From TCS-49 sp964442515 (GTDB lineage Bacteria > Campylobacterota > Campylobacteria > Campylobacterales > Sulfurovaceae), in assembly GCA_964442515.1 (NCBI GenBank), contig CAYUAC010000004.1:1-37785 (forward strand): a stretch of 37,785 nucleotides of DNA. The letters are read 5' to 3'. A program made the translations under genes and the position numbers. This document shows positions 32,080-37,785 of this stretch, in pieces. Below the pieces are notes generated by a model. It had not been told where the DNA came from, did not search any database, and was given only the letters and a program-made list of their open reading frames with translations. Within the stretch, counting starts at the first letter, position 1. Each line of letters begins with the position of its first letter.

Positions 32080-33903
32080 TTAATATTTGTTTTTATCACT
32101 GTTGTCGTTTTTCTTGGTATAACGAACGACTTTGTTTCTGCCTGATTCCTTGGCTTCATACAGGGCCATATCCGCGTATTTGATACATTTCCACGGCGTA
32201 TCGCCGTCACCGGGGAAAAACGCAGCCCCTACCGAGCAGGTTTTGCTGAAGCTTTCCTGGCCGACTTCTATAACCTTGGATTCAAAACGCTGCCGAATCT
32301 TTTCGGCAATCTTCATCATCCCCTCTTCGGTGGTATTGTATAAAAGGACGACAAACTCTTCGCCCCCAAAGCGGATCCCAAGATCAGACTCCCTGATGGC
32401 ATCCATAATCACGCCTGAGACCACCTTGATCGCTTCATCTCCCACATCGTGGCCGTAGGTATCATTGACCATTTTGAAATAATCGATATCGACCATCAAA
32501 AAGCCGTAGGTGATCCCTGTGCGCTTGGCCTGCGGGAAGCTTTTGGCTATATACTCTTCTAAAAACTTCCGGTTATACATCTTGGTAAGCTGGTCGGTTC
32601 TGGCCGATTCGTGCAGGGTCTGCAGCAGCTTTTTGCTCACGATTTCAGGACGCGATGCGTTCATATAATCCTCAATGGGTTCCAGCAGTCCCTTGATACG
32701 GTCATGTTCCTCTTTATCACCGCTGATAATGGAGATGATAAAATCCAGATCGTTTGAAATCGAATAGGGAACGCAGATATAGTACCGGTCGCCTTTAAAG
32801 GAATTGCACACTCCCTCAAACTGCGCCGAATCGACGGTCGTATTGGTCCGATCAGCCCGGCAGCCGGTTTCTTCGGCGTTACAAAGGCTTTCTCCCTCCG
32901 AGTAGACGACTAATGTATGCTTGTTGGTCGTATCGGCTTCGATGAATTTAAAGTTTTCGATATGAAATTTTTCCCGCAGTACATAGCCAAGCCGCCGGTA
33001 GACATCCTCGATGGATTCATCTTTTTCGATAATCTGGCGGTATTTGTAAATATCGCTTAACTGATCGACGGTATGGTTGACCTCTTCAAGGGGATCTTTT
33101 TCCCTGACTTTTTGGGTTAAAAAGATATCGATCTTGCTTTCGATACTGTCCAGTGCAATCTGCAGTTTTTCCATCAGCGAGTTTACCCAGCCGGCTAACT
33201 CTTTGGTCTCTTTGGAACTGGCCTGGGTAACGCGCCCCGAATAATCTCCGTTGCTTGCCCCCTGCATCACCCGCTTGATATCTTCAAAGATATCCACATA
33301 GGGCTTTAGCAGGAGGTGAATGATGAGTTGAATCAGCATAAAACTGATCAAGGAAATTACGATAACGTCTTTGATAGTATCGATTCCCACGCTTTTGGAT
33401 GAACCCATATCAAGTACCACCGTTACCGCTCCCAGCGTTTCTCCGGGCTTGGCTTCATGGCAGCCAAGACAGTTAAGGTTGCCGCCTTCGGTAGCTTTGT
33501 AAGGAATCGTCAACCGAAATGTGCTGGTGGTGAAGTTGTCCACAACAACCGACTGTTCCTCGCCGCTTTTGAGCACCTCTTTGTCAACATCGTCTCGCGG
33601 AATTTCGTTATTAAACCCCGGACCGTACTGATCGATTACGCTTTTGGCTCTTGAAATCCAAATTGATTTGAGATTTTGGGTATCTTCGATACTTTTTAAG
33701 AAAAACTCCCGGTTATCCATCGTACCGCTTGCCATATGCGCGGTTAAACCGTCTTTGACGATCTTGCCCGTTACTCTGGCTTTATCTTCTGCGCTTTTTA
33801 ACCCCACTTCACGAAGATTGAGGCTGAAAATGACGACAATAGCCAAAAAAAGCAGCATAAAAACGATGGTAAGTACCACCGTTGTTTTTTGTTTTGCATT
33901 CAT
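32080..33903 (-). CDS. Membrane diguanylate cyclase with periplasmic haem-c motif
   Basis: Predicted to make c-di-GMP in answer to a periplasmic, probably redox or gas, signal. Layout of the 607 residues: TM1 (7-29), periplasmic domain (30-176) containing one c-type haem motif CLGCH (Cys145, Cys148, His149), TM2 (177-200), HAMP (200-252), coiled coil, a GAF-like domain (about 295-415) and a C-terminal GGDEF domain. The active site is GGEEF (513-517), with the inhibitory RxxD site (R504, D507) five residues upstream, so it should be active and feedback-inhibited. The GAF-like part carries four cysteines (341, 348, 366, 377). The periplasmic domain resembles the single-haem sensors of the DUF3365/MCP type. 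The ATG lies 3 bp behind glmS with GGAG 7 bases ahead. Confidence 0.9.
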   Translation of the reverse strand: MNAKQKTTVVLTIVFMLLFLAIVVIFSLNLREVGLKSAEDKARVTGKIVKDGLTAHMASGTMDNREFFLKSIEDTQNLKSIWISRAKSVIDQYGPGFNNEIPRDDVDKEVLKSGEEQSVVVDNFTTSTFRLTIPYKATEGGNLNCLGCHEAKPGETLGAVTVVLDMGSSKSVGIDTIKDVIVISLISFMLIQLIIHLLLKPYVDIFEDIKRVMQGASNGDYSGRVTQASSKETKELAGWVNSLMEKLQIALDSIESKIDIFLTQKVREKDPLEEVNHTVDQLSDIYKYRQIIEKDESIEDVYRRLGYVLREKFHIENFKFIEADTTNKHTLVVYSEGESLCNAEETGCRADRTNTTVDSAQFEGVCNSFKGDRYYICVPYSISNDLDFIISIISGDKEEHDRIKGLLEPIEDYMNASRPEIVSKKLLQTLHESARTDQLTKMYNRKFLEEYIAKSFPQAKRTGITYGFLMVDIDYFKMVNDTYGHDVGDEAIKVVSGVIMDAIRESDLGIRFGGEEFVVLLYNTTEEGMMKIAEKIRQRFESKVIEVGQESFSKTCSVGAAFFPGDGDTPWKCIKYADMALYEAKESGRNKVVRYTKKNDNSDKNKY

Positions 33904-33906
33904 CCG

Positions 33907-35709
33907 TTACTCCACTGTTACGCTTTTTGCCAAATTTCTTGGCATATCCACATCGTTGCCCAGTCTGATGGCAACCTCCATCGACAACAGCTGCAAAACC
34001 GTCATCATCTCGTAATACTCCGCCATCACGTGTTCATGGTTCCCGGTAAGAACAAAATCATCGGCGATAGAATCAAGCAGCTCATTGCCCACCGTTAAGA
34101 TCGTGGCGTCCCTGGCGCTGAGTTCTTCCACGCTGCTTTTCATTTTATCATAAAGCCGGTGCTTTGGCAGCAGCGCAACAGTAAACAGTTCACTGTCGGC
34201 CAAAGCGATGGGTCCGTGTTTCATCTCTCCGGCCGGATACCCCTCAGCGTGCAGGTAGCTGATCTCTTTGAGTTTGAGCGCGCCTTCCATCGCCAGAGGG
34301 TAAAACAGATCGCGGCCGATAAAGAAAAATCCGTGACCGTGCAGATAGCGCTTGCTTAACCGCCGCAGCTTTTCATGGTGGGCCAGACTGTTTTTTACCA
34401 CTCTTGGGATATGCCTGATAGCGGCCAGTTCCTCTTTTAAGCCGCATTCAACGCCGCGCTGCCTGGCCAGGTACAGCGACAGCATCCACAGCACCATCAT
34501 CTGGGTGGCAAAGGCTTTGGTACTGGCTACGCCCTTTTCTATACCGGCTCTGGTCAGAATCGACCTGTCTGTCAGCCGCACGATGGAGGAGTTGTCCACG
34601 TTGCATATCGCCAGGGTTTTGACGCCCGCATCTTTTGCCATCTTCAGCGCTTCTAAGGTATCGGCGGTTTCCCCGCTTTGGCTGATCACGATAAAGAGCG
34701 TATTTGAAGGGATGATAGGGTTTTTATAACGGAATTCGCTGGCGATTTCCACGTCGCACTTGATCTTGCTTTTTTGTTCAAACAGATAGCTTGCCGAAAG
34801 CGCGGCGTGAAAACTGGTGCCACACGCGCAAAGCGTGATATTTTCCACCCCGCTTACATCAAAGCCTTCCAACTCTTCAAAAACGATCCCCTCATCAAGT
34901 ACTCTGCCCATGATCGTATCGCCAAGTACCTGGGGCTGTTCATACACCTCTTTTTCCATAAAAAAGCGGTAGCCGCCCTTTTGGGCCGAAATCTTATCCC
35001 CAAGCAGGGGAACAAACTTCAAATCGTGACCGCCGTTTGCAAAATCGGTTACGATGCCATCAGCACTAACCTTGCCGCAGGCGTTTTCTTTTAAGTAGCT
35101 GACCTCTTTGGCCCGGCCCACAATCGCCGCGTCGCTGGAGGCAAAGAAGTACGACTGCCCGTCTCTGCCGATCATCAAAGGCGAACCTTTTCTGGCAAAA
35201 TAGATCTCTTCTGGGCACTTGGTACTCATCAGCAAAACAGCGTACGCCCCTTTTAAACTCTGGATCGTTTTTGCAAAAGCCCTGTCACAGCTTTTAGTCT
35301 CTTTGAGATTGTATTCAAACAGATGCGCGATCACCTCGGTATCGGTCTGGCTGACAAATTCGACCCCCTCTTTGCTGAGGTATTTTTTCAATGCTACGTA
35401 GTTTTCGATAATGCCGTTGTGCACAACATAGCTGTACCCGCCGTAATGGGGATGGGCATTGAGTTCGGTGGGTTTGCCGTGGGTAGCCCAGCGGGTGTGA
35501 CCGATACCCGCTCCCCCCTTTTGCGTAAAATCGCCGCATTTGGCTTCGAGGTTTTTGAGTTTGCCCACGGCTTTGTAACTGGTCGCTTCCTTTTGGTCCA
35601 TCATCGCAATACCCGCGGAGTCATATCCGCGGTATTCCAGTTCCGCCAACCCCTCAAGCAGTTGGCTTTTGACTTCGCCGGTACCGATATAGCCCACTAT
35701 TCCACACAT
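33907..35709 (-). CDS. glmS: Glutamine--fructose-6-phosphate aminotransferase (isomerizing)
   Basis: First step of amino-sugar (UDP-GlcNAc) synthesis: fructose 6-phosphate plus glutamine to glucosamine 6-phosphate. The 600 residues have an N-terminal class II glutaminase with the nucleophile Cys2 (MCGIVGYIG), GHTRWATHG and HNGIIENY, and two SIS isomerase domains (CGTSFHAALSASYLFE, SQSGETADTLEAL, STKAFATQ) ending in PRNLAKSVTVE. The ATG lies 13 bp inside the glnD 3' end with AAGGAA 5 bases ahead. Because its leader is glnD coding sequence there is no space for a glmS ribozyme. Confidence 0.97.
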   Translation of the reverse strand: MCGIVGYIGTGEVKSQLLEGLAELEYRGYDSAGIAMMDQKEATSYKAVGKLKNLEAKCGDFTQKGGAGIGHTRWATHGKPTELNAHPHYGGYSYVVHNGIIENYVALKKYLSKEGVEFVSQTDTEVIAHLFEYNLKETKSCDRAFAKTIQSLKGAYAVLLMSTKCPEEIYFARKGSPLMIGRDGQSYFFASSDAAIVGRAKEVSYLKENACGKVSADGIVTDFANGGHDLKFVPLLGDKISAQKGGYRFFMEKEVYEQPQVLGDTIMGRVLDEGIVFEELEGFDVSGVENITLCACGTSFHAALSASYLFEQKSKIKCDVEIASEFRYKNPIIPSNTLFIVISQSGETADTLEALKMAKDAGVKTLAICNVDNSSIVRLTDRSILTRAGIEKGVASTKAFATQMMVLWMLSLYLARQRGVECGLKEELAAIRHIPRVVKNSLAHHEKLRRLSKRYLHGHGFFFIGRDLFYPLAMEGALKLKEISYLHAEGYPAGEMKHGPIALADSELFTVALLPKHRLYDKMKSSVEELSARDATILTVGNELLDSIADDFVLTGNHEHVMAEYYEMMTVLQLLSMEVAIRLGNDVDMPRNLAKSVTVE

Positions 35710-37785
35710 AAAGCTTCCTTGACTTTTTTGATATTATTACAAATTTTATCGCTTTTTTGGATTAAAAAAAGGTCTCTGGCTCTATTTTTATGCGTATTAG
35801 CCTTGGCTGAAACAATATCGATGCCAAAACGTTCAAAAACACCGGCCACATGTGAAAGCAGTCCGGCCTGGTTGGCGCAGTTTAAGCGCATCAATGCGAT
35901 CGTTTTGGAATGGGCGCAGTCAATCTGAACCTCTTTTGGATAGATGGTAACGGGTTTAAGCCTGGCTTGTTTTTCCATATCAAAGGAATCTTTGATGATT
36001 TGTTCCACTTCCGCCACTTCAAAGGGTTCCACCTGTTCAAAAAAATCGATCTTGAAATATTTTTTATCGTCAAAAAGTTTATAAATATCCATATCCACGA
36101 CGTTGAGGCGTTTGAGTTTACCAAGAAGATACGCGATATTAAACTGCTTTGCCCTGATCACCTCGATACTCAGGTTTTGTCCGTTATGAACCCAAAACCG
36201 GTAATCCCGCACTTTTTCAGCCTGCATCGAAACGGTGCAGATTTTTTCCAAAGGCAGCTTTTGGAATAAAAGATTGGAACTGATGGAAAAAATCTTTTTT
36301 TGCAACAGCTTGGGATAGGATTGAAAAAGTGCGAAATTCAACAGCTTTTTTTCCACCTTGACACGTTTGGCCACCTCACCAAGGGCCCGGTCTTCATTTA
36401 AAAGATCCAGACAGCGTTCGTACAGCTGCCTTAACAGTTTTTTTGTAAAATGGTTGTACGTTTTGGGTCCCACCGCTTTCATGTCGGCCACCGTCAGCAG
36501 ATAGAGCATATCAAGTGTTTTTTTATCCCCCACATACGTTAAAAATTTCAGTACCGCCGTATCGTCATAGATATCTTCCTGCTGCGCGGTAAGGCTCATA
36601 AAAGTATGAATCTTGATCAGCTGCACCCCTTTGTGCGTCAGGGGCATACCGATCTTGTGCGAAAAGGTTTTATACACTCTGGCTCCCACCTGACTGTGAT
36701 CACTTTTTCTTCCCTTGCCGCAGTCATGCAACAACGCAGTGAGTTTCAACATCGACCATTCATCCAGACTTAAATTCTTTTGCAAAGAAAGCAGAAACAT
36801 ATCATCGTTTTGTTCTAAATGCTGCAGCGTCAAAAGCGAATGTTCATCAACTGAGTAATGATGGTATCCGTCAAACTGGGGCATGAACATAATTTTTTTC
36901 ATCACTGTGATAACGGCGGCCAACTGACCGCATCTATATAACCCCAGCAGTATTGCACAGGAGTTTTGGCTGTAAAAAATATCTTTTTTCGGCAGGGGTT
37001 TATTATCCCGGCCCGCTTTAGCGGCAGCGCGGATGAACGAGGGCGAAAGCCTGGCGCCGGGATGATGCAAAAGGGCCTGTACATACACGCCAAGGGCGCC
37101 CTGTTTGTTTTTTGAAGCCAGCAGGTACTGCCCGCAGGTAAAAATATAACTATCATAAGCGCGGATCCGTTTGATTGTTGCTGCATCAAAAAAGAGCCAC
37201 GAACTCAGCTGATCGATCCAGATCAGGCTTTGGCGGTGGATAATATCCAGACACGCCAGCGTCTTGCTGACAAGTTTAAACTTGTTTTTGTAACTGTCAT
37301 CATCTTGCAGCAGCGTCGCAACCGTGCCCAGATCCTCAAAGCGCAGCGTATCGTTTTTTCTGCCGTTTGCGATATGCAGTGCCGTACGGATACGAAAAAG
37401 ATACTCCAGAGCTTTGCGAAACTCCCTGTACTCTTTTTCATCAAATCCGACATCTTTAATCCTGTCCACACCAAGCAGCGCCTTGGCAATCCAAAATACC
37501 GTGTTTGCATCACGGAATCCGCCCGGGGCGTTTTTGATATCGGGTTCAACGGTAAGGGGGTATTTTTTGTGGCGCATGCGGTACTCTTGTATCTTTGCGC
37601 CGATATAGGTTTTTTGATCTTCTTTCCTGATCTGCAGCAGACGGTTTTGCACTCCGGTCCATACAAAATTGGATCCGCCGATAAAACGAGATTCCAGCAT
37701 GGCGGTTTTAATCGTCACATCGCTTCTGGCAGCTTGACGAAGCTGGGATATTTCATGCACGCGGTGACCGATTTTAAGCCCCGTG
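35697..37785 (-). CDS. glnD: [Protein-PII] uridylyltransferase GlnD, C-terminal part (5' end outside window)
   Basis: Glutamine sensor that adds UMP to PII protein or removes it, setting nitrogen control. The 695 visible residues enter in the nucleotidyltransferase domain (TGLKIGHR...), so the G-S/DxD active site lies outside the window. Next come the UTase-linker motif DIKNAPGGFRDANTVFW, a long helical part, the HD domain (VDEHSLLTLQHLE and LLHDCGKGRKSDHSQVG, HD at visible 353-354) that removes UMP, and the C-terminal ACT region, the last ACT being NCANQAGLLSHVAGVFERFGIDIVSAK. The ACT domains bind glutamine. It heads the visible glnD-glmS-DGC-prs-lepA-comF run; the frame is open to the right edge. 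Confidence 0.95.
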   Translation of the reverse strand, partial: TGLKIGHRVHEISQLRQAARSDVTIKTAMLESRFIGGSNFVWTGVQNRLLQIRKEDQKTYIGAKIQEYRMRHKKYPLTVEPDIKNAPGGFRDANTVFWIAKALLGVDRIKDVGFDEKEYREFRKALEYLFRIRTALHIANGRKNDTLRFEDLGTVATLLQDDDSYKNKFKLVSKTLACLDIIHRQSLIWIDQLSSWLFFDAATIKRIRAYDSYIFTCGQYLLASKNKQGALGVYVQALLHHPGARLSPSFIRAAAKAGRDNKPLPKKDIFYSQNSCAILLGLYRCGQLAAVITVMKKIMFMPQFDGYHHYSVDEHSLLTLQHLEQNDDMFLLSLQKNLSLDEWSMLKLTALLHDCGKGRKSDHSQVGARVYKTFSHKIGMPLTHKGVQLIKIHTFMSLTAQQEDIYDDTAVLKFLTYVGDKKTLDMLYLLTVADMKAVGPKTYNHFTKKLLRQLYERCLDLLNEDRALGEVAKRVKVEKKLLNFALFQSYPKLLQKKIFSISSNLLFQKLPLEKICTVSMQAEKVRDYRFWVHNGQNLSIEVIRAKQFNIAYLLGKLKRLNVVDMDIYKLFDDKKYFKIDFFEQVEPFEVAEVEQIIKDSFDMEKQARLKPVTIYPKEVQIDCAHSKTIALMRLNCANQAGLLSHVAGVFERFGIDIVSAKANTHKNRARDLFLIQKSDKICNNIKKVKEALCVE

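Noticed and set aside
35697..35730. glmS ribozyme or riboswitch in the glmS leader
   Set aside because: The glmS start lies inside the glnD coding end, leaving no leader; the ribozyme is also a Gram-positive feature.
1..37785. CRISPR arrays, insertion sequences, prophage or defence genes
   Set aside because: No regularly spaced repeats, transposase or phage-like motifs were seen; genes are continuous housekeeping operons with uniform base composition by eye.

Overview
This window looks like ordinary chromosome from a motile, free-living member of the Campylobacterota (Epsilonproteobacteria), probably a Sulfurovum/Sulfurimonas-like bacterium. The reasons are the gene orders rny / 5-formyl-THF cyclo-ligase / thioredoxin-like protein / ftsY and pheS-pheT-aroA-ispH-rpsA-(small membrane protein)-serA, both of which I recall from Campylobacter jejuni and Helicobacter; the cbb3-oxidase assembly factors CcoI and CcoS; the second glutamyl-tRNA synthetase (GluRS2 type); and scattered flagellar genes (flgH alone; flaG-fliD-fliS together). 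The presence of glnD argues for a free-living relative rather than C. jejuni or H. pylori. I see no tRNA, rRNA, CRISPR array, insertion sequence or prophage gene. The window is almost wall-to-wall coding sequence, and no gap exceeds 150 bp.

Layout, left to right. 1-1699 (+): C-terminal two thirds of a P2-type cation ATPase. 1687-3787 (-): 5-FTHF cyclo-ligase and RNase Y. 3865-5288 (+): TlpA-like lipoprotein and ftsY. 5289-10204 (-): ccoI, ccoS, murI, dnaX as one run. 10264-10665 (+): small membrane protein. 10610-11203 (-): YigZ/IMPACT protein. 11256-12848 (+): flgH and purU. 12845-14664 (-): argG followed by two small uncharacterised genes. 14737-17173 (-): flaG-fliD-fliS-small coiled-coil protein, with two FliA (sigma-28) type promoters. 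17317-26482 (-): pheST-aroA-ispH-rpsA-X-serA, ended by a hairpin terminator. 26584-27396 (-): psd. 27468-28766 (+): gltX2. 28770-37785 (-): glnD (5' end outside the window), glmS, a haem-c diguanylate cyclase, prs, lepA, comF.

The genes mostly serve core functions: translation and its quality control (PheST, GluRS2, S1, LepA), protein targeting (FtsY), replication (DnaX), cell wall and envelope precursors (MurI, GlmS, Psd), one-carbon, aromatic, serine, isoprenoid and PRPP metabolism (5-FCL, PurU, AroA, SerA, IspH, Prs), nitrogen signalling (GlnD), respiration assembly (CcoI/CcoS) and motility.

I found no obvious new multi-gene system. The points most worth checking are: two genes (ccoI and the YigZ homologue) that lack any ATG/GTG/TTG start in front of their conserved N-termini but have well-spaced ribosome binding sites ahead of ATC/ATT; symmetric, overlapping -10 elements at all four divergent junctions; absence of terminator space at all five convergent junctions; a possible -1 frameshift in dnaX that would give a gamma-like product; a diguanylate cyclase combining a periplasmic haem-c motif with a four-cysteine cytoplasmic domain; and a four-cysteine 60-residue protein behind argG. 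All statements rest on reading the sequence and recalled family knowledge; no database search was run.
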